Origin: JBPCQA01 sp050998615
Lineage (GTDB): Bacteria > Actinomycetota > Actinomycetes > Propionibacteriales > Nocardioidaceae
Direction of reading: 5' to 3'
NCBI GenBank assembly: GCA_050998615.1
Contig: JBPCQA010000017.1
Coordinates: 45,911 to 109,910, forward strand
DNA length: 64,000 bases
The first letter of the stretch is position 1. Every line of letters starts with the position of its first letter. A program made the translations under genes and the position numbers. Shown here in pieces: positions 1-7,253 of this stretch. The notes beneath the pieces are model-generated. The model had not been told where the DNA came from. It worked only from the letters and a program-made list of their open reading frames with translations, and made no database searches.

Positions 1-81
1 TCACCCACCAGTACGCGGGCAAAATCAACTGAGGCAACGAAACCCGATACACGGGCATCTTGACATGAGGCAAGGTGGATT

Positions 82-579
82 CTATTCGCCGGTGACGCCA
101 TCGGTGAGCTCGCGCAGAATGTCGATGTGGCCGAGGTGGCGAGCGGTCTCCTCGATCATGTGGAACAGGGCCGCCCGCACCGAGATCGGGGTAGCCGAGT
201 CAGGCCGAGGCACCTCGCCGAGGTCGAGCCCGGCGACAACGTCACGCGAGGCGGCGCAGGCGGCGTCGTACTGGTCGAGCAGGTCGGCAAGCGAGACCGT
301 GTCGCCCTGCTCCCAGTCACCATCGGGATGCTCGTCGGTCCAGGGAAAGTCGACCTCACGCCCCCCGACCACGTGCTCTAGCCACCAGCGCTCAACCCAC
401 AGCAGATGAGCCACGATGCCGGCAATCGACGTGAGTGGCGATGGCGTCAAACGCCGACGTGCCGCCTCGTCGGTAAGCCCGTCACACTTCATCCGCATGG
501 TGGCTCGCTGGTAGTCCAGCACCTGGTCGAGCTGACTGCGCTCGTCGCCTGCCCAGTCTGGACGCACGCGTTCCCTCAT
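82..579 (-). CDS. DinB/DUF664-family protein
   Basis: A 165-residue protein of the mini-DinB four-helix-bundle type, a family of putative metal-dependent enzymes that includes thiol-dependent transferases. Family-like features are the early histidine/tryptophan segment HLLWVERWW and the C-terminal HMIEETARHLGH, whose histidines would provide the metal site. The physiological substrate is unknown. I chose the ATG at 579 rather than the longer in-frame start at 630, because 579 gives an ATGA overlap with the stop of the upstream ABC-exporter gene. That overlap makes this the third gene of a three-gene minus-strand operon and suggests translational coupling, though not necessarily a shared function with the exporter. 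Confidence 0.7.
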   Translation of the reverse strand: MRERVRPDWAGDERSQLDQVLDYQRATMRMKCDGLTDEAARRRLTPSPLTSIAGIVAHLLWVERWWLEHVVGGREVDFPWTDEHPDGDWEQGDTVSLADLLDQYDAACAASRDVVAGLDLGEVPRPDSATPISVRAALFHMIEETARHLGHIDILRELTDGVTGE

Positions 580-2348
580 GCGGAGACTCCCTCGCTCGCC
601 GATTCGGCGTCGCCATGCCATGAGTTCCACAGCGCGGCGTACGACCCGTCGTTCTCGATCAACTCGTCGTGCGAACCTATCTCAGAGATCCGACCATTCT
701 CGACCACCGCAACTCGGTCGGCGTCGTGCGCGGTGAACAGGCGGTGCGCGATCGCGATCACCGTGCGGCCTTGCAGCACGGCGGCCAGCGAGCGCTCGAG
801 GTGACGAGCCGATCGCGGGTCGATCAGCGACGTGGCCTCGTCTAGCACCAAAGTGTGCGGGTCGGCGAGCACCAGCCGCGCCAAGGCGAGCTGCTGCGCC
901 TGGGCCGGGGGCAGCGCCAGCCCGCCGGAACCGACCCTGGTGTCCAGCCCCTGTGGCAGCGCGTCCACCCAGCCCAGCGCATCAACTGCTCCCAGCGCGT
1001 CACGCAGCCGAGCATCCGACGCCAGGTCGTCGATCGCCAACGCCAAATTCTCCCGCACAGTGCCGACGAAGACGTGGTGCTCCTGCGTCACCAGCGCGAC
1101 ATGGCCTCGTAGGTCGTCGAGCGGCAACTCGGTCAGCCCAACCTCACCGACCGTCACCGATCCCGTGCGCGGCGGGTGGATACCGGCCAGCAAGCGGCCG
1201 AGGGTCGACTTGCCGGCACCCGACGGACCCACCATCGCGACTCGCTCCCCGGGGCCGACATGCAGGTCCACGCCATGTAACACGTCGTGGTCGTCGACGT
1301 ACGCGAAGCGCACATCGGCCGCGTCGATGTGCTCGTCTCTGGGCTCCCGGCCGGTCACCGCGCGGTCGTCGGGAACTTCGCCCACCCCGAGCAGTCGAGC
1401 CAGCGAGGCGGCGCCGACCTGCAACTCGTCGAGCCACGAGATCAGCCGGTCGACCGGGTCAATCAGCGCCTGCACATACAGCGTGGCGGCGGTGACGTCT
1501 CCCAGTGAGGCATGGCCCTGGATATGCAACCAGCCGCCGAACAGCAAGGTGACGACGGTCGGCACGAGATACCCGATCTCGACTGACGGGAACCACATGG
1601 TGCGCAGGAAGAGGGTGTAGCGCTCGGCGTTGTAGGACTCTGCGACATCGGCGTCGATCTGCTTGACGCGGCGTTGTTCGAGCCCGAGTGCCTCGACCGT
1701 GCGAGCACCCTCGGCGGTTTCGGCGAGGCTGGCGTTGATGGCGCCGTACGACGCGGACTCCCGCAGGTAGCCCGCCTTGGCTCGCCTCAGGTACCAGCGC
1801 GTCGCCGCGTAGAGCAGGGGTACGCCGAGCACCAGCGGCACCAGCACCCAGACGCCAACGAGAAGGCAGGCGCCAACCGAAAAGACGGTGGTGACCAGCG
1901 CGATGATCGTTTCCGGGACGGCGTAGCGCATCGACCAGCCGAGCGCCTCCACATCGCGAGACGTGCGGGTCAGCAGATCACCGGTGCCCGCCCGCTCCAC
2001 CGTGCCGACCGGCAGCGCGAGAGATTGCGAGACGAAGTTCTCGCGCAGCTCCGCCAGGAACTTTTCACCGAGCGCAAACGACACGTAGCGGGCATAGCGG
2101 GTGAACACGGTCTGGGCCAGCAAGAACGCGGCGACCGCGGCGATCGTCTTGTCGACGGTCGACACGGTGGTGCCGACCGACACGTCTTGCACCAGGTTGC
2201 CGATCAGCCGTGGCGCAGCCAGGCCAGCGACCGCCGCCAGCACATGTAGGAAAACCGCCAGCCCGAGCTCGCGCGGATGGCGGCGTGTCAGGTCCTTGGC
2301 GTAGCGTCGTACCGCCGGCCCATCGGCGATCGGGAGCAGATGCTTCAT
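576..2348 (-). CDS. ABC exporter half-transporter, Walker A-competent subunit
   Basis: A 590-residue fusion of a six-helix transmembrane domain (about residues 25-310) and an ATPase domain (about 340-570), built like MsbA/TM287-type exporters. The ATPase keeps a normal Walker A (GPSGAGKST), Walker B with catalytic Glu (TLVLDEAT) and switch histidine (AIAHRL). Its signature loop is degenerate, reading LPPAQAQQ instead of LSGGQ. It overlaps the preceding ABC gene by 4 nt (ATGA), so the two are almost certainly a heterodimer. Only the ATP site made from this Walker A and the partner's signature loop should be catalytically normal. Substrate unknown; drug, lipid or peptide export are all possible. 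Confidence 0.85.
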   Translation of the reverse strand: MKHLLPIADGPAVRRYAKDLTRRHPRELGLAVFLHVLAAVAGLAAPRLIGNLVQDVSVGTTVSTVDKTIAAVAAFLLAQTVFTRYARYVSFALGEKFLAELRENFVSQSLALPVGTVERAGTGDLLTRTSRDVEALGWSMRYAVPETIIALVTTVFSVGACLLVGVWVLVPLVLGVPLLYAATRWYLRRAKAGYLRESASYGAINASLAETAEGARTVEALGLEQRRVKQIDADVAESYNAERYTLFLRTMWFPSVEIGYLVPTVVTLLFGGWLHIQGHASLGDVTAATLYVQALIDPVDRLISWLDELQVGAASLARLLGVGEVPDDRAVTGREPRDEHIDAADVRFAYVDDHDVLHGVDLHVGPGERVAMVGPSGAGKSTLGRLLAGIHPPRTGSVTVGEVGLTELPLDDLRGHVALVTQEHHVFVGTVRENLALAIDDLASDARLRDALGAVDALGWVDALPQGLDTRVGSGGLALPPAQAQQLALARLVLADPHTLVLDEATSLIDPRSARHLERSLAAVLQGRTVIAIAHRLFTAHDADRVAVVENGRISEIGSHDELIENDGSYAALWNSWHGDAESASEGVSA

Positions 2349-4045
2349 TCGTCTTCTCCTCGGGCCACTATGCGGCGGTAGCGGGGGTCGTCCAGCAGGT
2401 CTCGGTGGCTGCCCTGGGCCACCACCCGGCCGTGGGCCAGCAACGCGACTTCGTCGGCGCTGTCGAGCAGCAACGGGCTGGCCGTGGTGACGACCGTGGT
2501 GCGGCCGTGGCGATGCCGGACCAACCGCTCGGCGATGCGAGCCTCGGTGTGCGCGTCGACCGCCGAGGTCGGCTCGACCAGCACCAAAATGTCGGCATCG
2601 GCGGCGAGTGCGCGGGCCAGCACGAGGCGTTGGCGTTGCCCGCCGGAGAACGATCTGCCGCGCTCCTCCACGGTGGCGTCCAAGCCCGCACCGAGCGTCT
2701 CGAGCACATCGTCGGCAGATGCCGTGGCCAGCGCCGCCCAGATGTCATCGTCAGTCGCCGTGCCGCGCGTGTCCAGCTCGTCGCGGAGCCGGCCGCTGAA
2801 CAGTGTGGCGTTGGCGTCACTGACCAGGATGGCGCGACGTACAAAATGCCGCTCCAGGTCGGACAAGGAGATCCCGTCGAGCAGCGCGGGGTTGTCGGCG
2901 AAGCGACCAAGCCGGTCGGCGACCGCGGCCGACTCGTCCGGCGTTTCTGAAACGAGGGCTGTCAAGCGACCCGGTTGGACGCGCAGACCAGACTGTACGT
3001 CGATCAGATCGGCCGCCGTTGAAGCGGTGCGGGTCGTTGGGATGTCTTGCACCTCGGGCTCGATCGACAAGACACGGCAAATCCGCTTGCTGGCGACCAA
3101 GCCGCGAATCAGCTTGTTGGCGACCTCGGTTGCAGTGCGAAGCGGCATCATCAAGAACGCCGCATAGCCGTAGAACGCGACAAGCTCCCCGGGGCTTATC
3201 TTGCCCTGGACGGCGAACCTGGCGCCCAGCCAGACGACGACCACCACGAAGACGCCCGGCAAGAACACCTGGAATCCGTCGAGCAACGACTGCAACCGTG
3301 CCACCTGGACGCCAGCGGCTCGGACCCGCTGCGACTCCGCGACGTAGCGGCGATGAAAGACCTCCTCGCCGCCGATCCCGCGCAGCACCCGGAGGCCGCC
3401 GACGATATCGGACGCCAAGGTGTTGAGCTCGCCCATCAACTCGCGCTGCGCCATGTTGCGGGTCTGCAACGGCTTGAGCAACGGCCCGAGCATCAAGACC
3501 AGCAGGGGCAACCCGATGAGCACCACGAGACCGAGGGTCACCGATGTGTTGAGCAGGATGAGCGCAACCACGATGAAGGAGACCAGCGCGCCTGCGGCCC
3601 TGCCCATCACCTCGATGGCGTTGCCAACATGGGCCAAGTCCGACGAGCCGATCGACACGATCTCCCCGGTGGAGACACGTCGGGGCAACGTCGCTCCCAG
3701 CCGGACCGAATGCCGGGCCACCAACTGAACGGTCCGGTAGGCCCCGACCAGCCAGTTGGTGACGGCGAACCGGTGCCTGGCGATGCCGGCAGTAGCCTGG
3801 AGCACACCAACGAGGAGCAAGACGACGGCCCAGTACCAGAGCCGGCCCATATTGTTGGCCGCGACGCCCTGGTCGATAGCGCGGCCGATGATTGCGGGCA
3901 TGACTGACTGGGCCACCATCCAGATGATCCCGAACGTAATTCCACCGGTCAGCGTGGACTTTTGGCCGCGGGCGATCCACCACAGGTAGCGGCCAGGGGA
4001 GCGCACATCGGGGGTTCCAGGATCGACGAACGGAAGTTGGCGCAT
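2345..4045 (-). CDS. ABC exporter half-transporter, signature-competent subunit with degenerate Walker A
   Basis: A 566-residue half-transporter with an N-terminal transmembrane domain (about residues 30-310) and a C-terminal ATPase domain. The P-loop region reads ALVSETPDESAAV and has no GxxGxGKS/T. Walker B reads ILVLVEPTS with the usual aspartate replaced, and the switch-histidine position reads TTASP. The signature FSGGQRQRL is canonical. This subunit therefore probably does not hydrolyse ATP in its own site but completes the partner's site. It is first in a three-gene minus-strand operon and overlaps the next gene by 4 nt. The substrate cannot be read from the sequence. Confidence 0.85.
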   Translation of the reverse strand: MRQLPFVDPGTPDVRSPGRYLWWIARGQKSTLTGGITFGIIWMVAQSVMPAIIGRAIDQGVAANNMGRLWYWAVVLLLVGVLQATAGIARHRFAVTNWLVGAYRTVQLVARHSVRLGATLPRRVSTGEIVSIGSSDLAHVGNAIEVMGRAAGALVSFIVVALILLNTSVTLGLVVLIGLPLLVLMLGPLLKPLQTRNMAQRELMGELNTLASDIVGGLRVLRGIGGEEVFHRRYVAESQRVRAAGVQVARLQSLLDGFQVFLPGVFVVVVVWLGARFAVQGKISPGELVAFYGYAAFLMMPLRTATEVANKLIRGLVASKRICRVLSIEPEVQDIPTTRTASTAADLIDVQSGLRVQPGRLTALVSETPDESAAVADRLGRFADNPALLDGISLSDLERHFVRRAILVSDANATLFSGRLRDELDTRGTATDDDIWAALATASADDVLETLGAGLDATVEERGRSFSGGQRQRLVLARALAADADILVLVEPTSAVDAHTEARIAERLVRHRHGRTTVVTTASPLLLDSADEVALLAHGRVVAQGSHRDLLDDPRYRRIVARGEDE

Positions 4046-4102
4046 AACAGCTCAACAGTAGAGATGCTCAAGCCGCCCGGCGAATCATTTACCCCGTCAT
4101 AC

Positions 4103-4166
4103 TGTGGTCGAGGAGCGAGTCTCGGCGCAGGGTGGTTGAGCAGCGAGCGCAGCGCCAAGATGAGAC
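4103..4166. repeat. REP-like intergenic repeat (GAGGAGCGAG / CGTCTCGAAACC family)
   Basis: This gap between the ABC operon and the acyltransferase gene contains TGGTCGAGGAGCGAG and, soon after, GGTTGAGCAGCGAGCGCAG followed by GAGACG. It is a diverged copy of a repeat that recurs in other gene gaps of this window near 7.2, 17.9, 19.3, 23.9 and 40.0 kb. Copies can fold because the GAGGAGCGAGC arm and the GCTCGCTCCTC arm occur in both orientations. Likely role: transcription end or a REP-type mobile palindrome. Confidence 0.6.
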
Positions 4167-4248
4167 GTTGAGCCGGTCAGGGCGAGCTGAGCGTCGGATG
4201 CTGCGACGGCGGCGTGGCGGGCGGGCATTAGTCAAAACTGCCGGCCTC

Positions 4249-6237
4249 CTACTGAACGCTGACGAGGCAGCTTGATGACGCGCCCGCGGCCGGGAAGGCA
4301 CTTGCCAGCGCATGCGCAATCAGGTGTGCCTTGTGCCGGTAGCCCGCTGTGGTCGCGTGGATCCCGTCGGGGCCGAACCAGGGGGTCTGATAAGCGCTGG
4401 CCCAGTCGTAGACCCGCATGTTCGGGTACTTCGGGCAGGCCTTGACCAGGCCGTCGTTCCACTGTGGATAGACGCTTTCGCGAAAGTCCCCATCGGTGAG
4501 CAGCGTCCGGGTGGTCATCCACATCACTGGCTGGTTCTTCGGGATGGTTCGCATGACGGTCTGGATGCGCTCGTCGATCGAGGTGGTGGCGGGGGCATAT
4601 TTTGCTACCGTCGCCGCGTCGATGTTGCCCAGCGCAATGATCCAACACCCGCGATAGCCAGCCCGGATATGCTTTTCGATGACCTGCTCACCCGAGGCTT
4701 GACCCTCATAGGACTCAATGATGCTGCGGGCACCCGAGACCGCGCTGATGAACGTGCGGACCCCGACGACCTTCAGTTGGCCCTTGATATTGTCTGCCGG
4801 TGACAGCGCCGACTCGCTGCCGTAAAGGCCGAGAGATGTCGAGTCCCCGATTTCGATCACGCTCTTGCACCGGGTGCGCCGCGATACGGTAGGTGCAGTC
4901 GTCGGCGACGGGACACGCGGGCTTGCGGAGGGGCCGCTACCAATGGCAGGCGGCGGAGGCGGCGGCATCGCCACCAGATCGGAACGCTGCTCTTTCGGCA
5001 ACACGTACGGCAACAACATGGCCAATACCGCAATGGGCAAGAACACCGACGCTCCGACCACCAGTCGAGGGGTACGCCGGGCCGCCGGCGGGGTGTCTGA
5101 CCGCTGTGCGGTTGCGCCCTTGGCGGCGCGCAGGGCGCCCAGCAAGCCGAGGCTTCTGATCGGGTCTTCGATGAAGTACCACGACAACGCGGCTAACAGG
5201 ACGGTCACGGCGACCTGGATCAGGTCACGCAACACCGTCTGGGACGCCAAAACGGTGTTCGGGGTGAAGACGATCACCGGCAGATGCCAAAGGTAGATTC
5301 CGTAGGATCGTTCGCCGAGCCACCGCAGCGGCAAGATTCCGAAGGCTTTGCCCAGCAGTGTTTCGGGATGGGAAGCCGCGGCGAGAAGCGCCAACGCGGA
5401 GAACGTCAGAAGCAACAAACCCCATCGATATAACGAATAGGTGTCCTCGTTCGTGTTCTTGACCAGCCAGCCGATGCCTATTAAGCCGGCGATGCCAAAT
5501 GCATCCAGTAGCACGATGCGGTTGGTCGGCAAAGGTCGTGCGTCACCGCGGCCCTGCCGGCCGGGTAACCACAACAGCGCCAGGCAGGCACCCACCAACA
5601 GGCCACCGGCGCGGGCGTCGGTGCCTTCGTATGCTCGGGTGTTGTCAACGCTTGGGTGGGCGAGGAGCGCCAGCAAGATGAACGAGCCCGCCGCAAGCAC
5701 CGCCGTAGCAGCGGCAACCGCCTTCATCCGCGAGCGGAAAATGGTCAAGAACAAGGCGAGCAGGAGTGGCCACAGCAGGTAGAATTGTTCCTCGACCGAA
5801 AGCGACCACAGATGATCGAACGGTCCGGGTCCGTGGATCTGGGTGAAGTAGGAATCCCCGGCTGAAATTGTGTGCCAGTTCGCGACGTAGAACAACGCAG
5901 CCAATGCCTCCACCGCCCGCTTGCCCACGGCGGCAGGATCGGTGATGAGCACAACCACCATGCAGGTGATGAGCAGCACGACGACGGCTGGCAGCAGTCG
6001 GCGAGCCCGGCGCAGCCAGAACCTCTTCAACCCCAATGTGCCGCGGCTTCGCCAGCCTCCGATGAGCAGGCTGGTGATCAGATAGCCACTGAGCGTAAAG
6101 AAAACCCCAACGCCGAGGAGCCCGCCTTGGAAGCGACCAATCCCCAGGTGGAACAAGATGACCAGCGCCACCGCGAGAGTCCGCACTCCGTCGAGACCAG
6201 GCAGGTAGGTCGTGTAGTTATCGACCGGCCTTGGCAT
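4249..6237 (-). CDS. Acyltransferase-3 family membrane protein with C-terminal SGNH domain
   Basis: A 662-residue protein of the OafA/YrhL type. The N-terminal part (about residues 10-380) is a polytopic acyltransferase-3 domain beginning with the typical LDGVRTLAVALVILFHLG and carrying GVFFTLSGYLI. The C-terminal part (about 430-650) is an SGNH-hydrolase-like domain opening with IEIGDSTSLGLYG, whose GDS holds the expected nucleophilic serine. A proline-rich linker with PPPPPP lies between them. Such proteins transfer acetyl or other acyl groups across the membrane to cell-wall or surface polysaccharides, with the SGNH domain on the outside. It is a single gene; the acceptor cannot be deduced from its neighbours. 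Confidence 0.85.
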   Translation of the reverse strand: MPRPVDNYTTYLPGLDGVRTLAVALVILFHLGIGRFQGGLLGVGVFFTLSGYLITSLLIGGWRSRGTLGLKRFWLRRARRLLPAVVVLLITCMVVVLITDPAAVGKRAVEALAALFYVANWHTISAGDSYFTQIHGPGPFDHLWSLSVEEQFYLLWPLLLALFLTIFRSRMKAVAAATAVLAAGSFILLALLAHPSVDNTRAYEGTDARAGGLLVGACLALLWLPGRQGRGDARPLPTNRIVLLDAFGIAGLIGIGWLVKNTNEDTYSLYRWGLLLLTFSALALLAAASHPETLLGKAFGILPLRWLGERSYGIYLWHLPVIVFTPNTVLASQTVLRDLIQVAVTVLLAALSWYFIEDPIRSLGLLGALRAAKGATAQRSDTPPAARRTPRLVVGASVFLPIAVLAMLLPYVLPKEQRSDLVAMPPPPPPAIGSGPSASPRVPSPTTAPTVSRRTRCKSVIEIGDSTSLGLYGSESALSPADNIKGQLKVVGVRTFISAVSGARSIIESYEGQASGEQVIEKHIRAGYRGCWIIALGNIDAATVAKYAPATTSIDERIQTVMRTIPKNQPVMWMTTRTLLTDGDFRESVYPQWNDGLVKACPKYPNMRVYDWASAYQTPWFGPDGIHATTAGYRHKAHLIAHALASAFPAAGASSSCLVSVQ

Positions 6238-6352
6238 GAATGAGTTCCTTCGGACTGGGCGAGGACGTGCGGAAATCCTGTTCAGTATGGCCCGCCACCA
6301 GCTCGGTGGTTGGCGCCACTCCGTCTCATTGAGCGGATCCTTGCCGGCGTTG

Positions 6353-6600
6353 TCACGGATCTTGATCCTCGGAATCCTCGGTACGCCGGTGTAGCGCGGC
6401 GAGCAGACCCAGGGCGCCTGCCACGATCAACCCTCGCGAGCGCCCGACTCAGGTGCCGAACAGCAGGGAAAGTGCAACGATGCCGAGCGCCGTGCCTGGA
6501 TAAACGGACGGCGCCCCGTCGAGGCGGGTTGACTTGTCGAGCACCCAGATGATGCCGAGCACGATCGCGATCGTGGCGATGGTGAGCGAGAACCGGTGAC
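6353..6600 (-). pseudogene. Remnant of a PspC-domain membrane protein
   Basis: Reading the minus strand from about 6600, the frame encodes a membrane helix (LTIATIAIVLGIIWVLD), a loop, then GIVALSLLFGT, an in-frame TGA at 6449-6451, and VGRSRGLIVAGALGLLAAL up to a second TGA at 6353-6355. Actinobacterial PspC-family proteins have this helix-loop-helix tail with GTWxGRxRGL, so the first TGA most simply replaces a TGG tryptophan codon. The 5' part is missing. The fragment faces a LuxR helix-turn-helix remnant on the plus strand, as expected for a decayed pspC / sensor kinase / luxR divergent cluster. Family assignment is by pattern only. Confidence 0.55.
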
Positions 6601-6644
6601 ATCGCGGGGGACGTGGCCTGCGTGCCGGCGGCGCCACCGGCATA

Positions 6645-6795
6645 TGCATATAGAGAAGAGGCCTCCACGTTGTTCACTACGATCAAGACGGTGGAGAGTC
6701 ACGCGTCGAGCGTGCTGCGCAAGCTGCAGCTGTCGAGTCGCCATGAGCTCACCCGGTGGGCGTCTGAGCGGCGACTGTTGTCATCGGCGATGATG
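6645..6795 (+). pseudogene. C-terminal remnant of a LuxR/NarL-type response regulator
   Basis: The plus-strand frame contains the second half of a LuxR-type helix-turn-helix (TIKTVESHASSVLRKLQLSS) followed by RHELTRWASERRLL. This tail is typical of response regulators paired with PspC-like sensor kinases in actinomycetes. The receiver domain and first HTH helices are absent. The frame runs upstream into sequence without homology to the family. The remnant ends just before the GNAT gene and overlaps its start in another frame. The natural reading is a deletion that removed the sensor kinase and the facing ends of two divergent genes. Confidence 0.6.
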
Positions 6796-6800
6796 GTGGC

Positions 6801-7091
6801 ATGGCCGATGTGACCGACGTGCCGTCCGAGCACCGCTTCGTCATCGAAGTCGACGGCGCCCGGGCCGGCTTCGTGGACTATGTCGTGCGAGACGACACCG
6901 TGGTCGCCCGCCACACGGAGATCGACCCGGCCTATGCGGGGCAGGGGTTGGGCAGCGTGTTGGTCAAGGCGGTGCTCGACGACATCCGCGACGCCGGCAA
7001 GAAGATTCGGCCGGTGTGCCCGTTTGTGGCCAGCTATCTGTCCAAGCATTCCGAGTACGACGACCTGGTTGCGCCTGCCGCAGACTCCTAG
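6801..7091 (+). CDS. Small GNAT-family N-acetyltransferase (YjdJ type)
   Basis: A 96-residue single-domain protein of the short YjdJ/Gtn-type acetyltransferases. The conserved block is IDPAYAGQGLGSVLVK, the acetyl-CoA pyrophosphate loop, followed by a helix and CPFVASYLSKHSEY, the usual end of this subfamily. Length is normal for the group (about 90-100 residues). The substrate is unknown. It stands alone between a degraded regulator remnant and pcrA on the opposite strand. Confidence 0.85.
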   Translation: MADVTDVPSEHRFVIEVDGARAGFVDYVVRDDTVVARHTEIDPAYAGQGLGSVLVKAVLDDIRDAGKKIRPVCPFVASYLSKHSEYDDLVAPAADS

Positions 7092-7185
7092 CGCGTACCG
7101 CTCGCCAGGACCCTTCCATGCTGCTCCCAAGCTCCGACGCTCAGCCGGTCCTGGCAAGCTCAGCGCATGACCGCGCGCTATCCCA

Positions 7186-7228
7186 CGGTGTAGAGGAGCG
7201 AGCGGCAGCGAGCGTCTCGAACCACCGG
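7186..7228. repeat. REP-like intergenic repeat copy
   Basis: The gap between the GNAT gene and the end of pcrA holds GGTGTAGAGGAGCGAGCGG followed by CAGCGAGCGTCTCGAACCAC. This is one of the best-preserved copies of the dispersed GAGGAGCGAGC...CGTCTCGAAACCACC repeat. It lies between two convergent genes, a usual position for bidirectional terminators and REP elements. Confidence 0.65.
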
Positions 7229-7253
7229 CCACACAGGCTCGCGAGACACACCA

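Noticed and set aside
6449..6451. In-frame TGA as a selenocysteine codon
   Set aside because: The family has tryptophan there, the gene is truncated, and no selenocysteine context is expected; a nonsense mutation is simpler.
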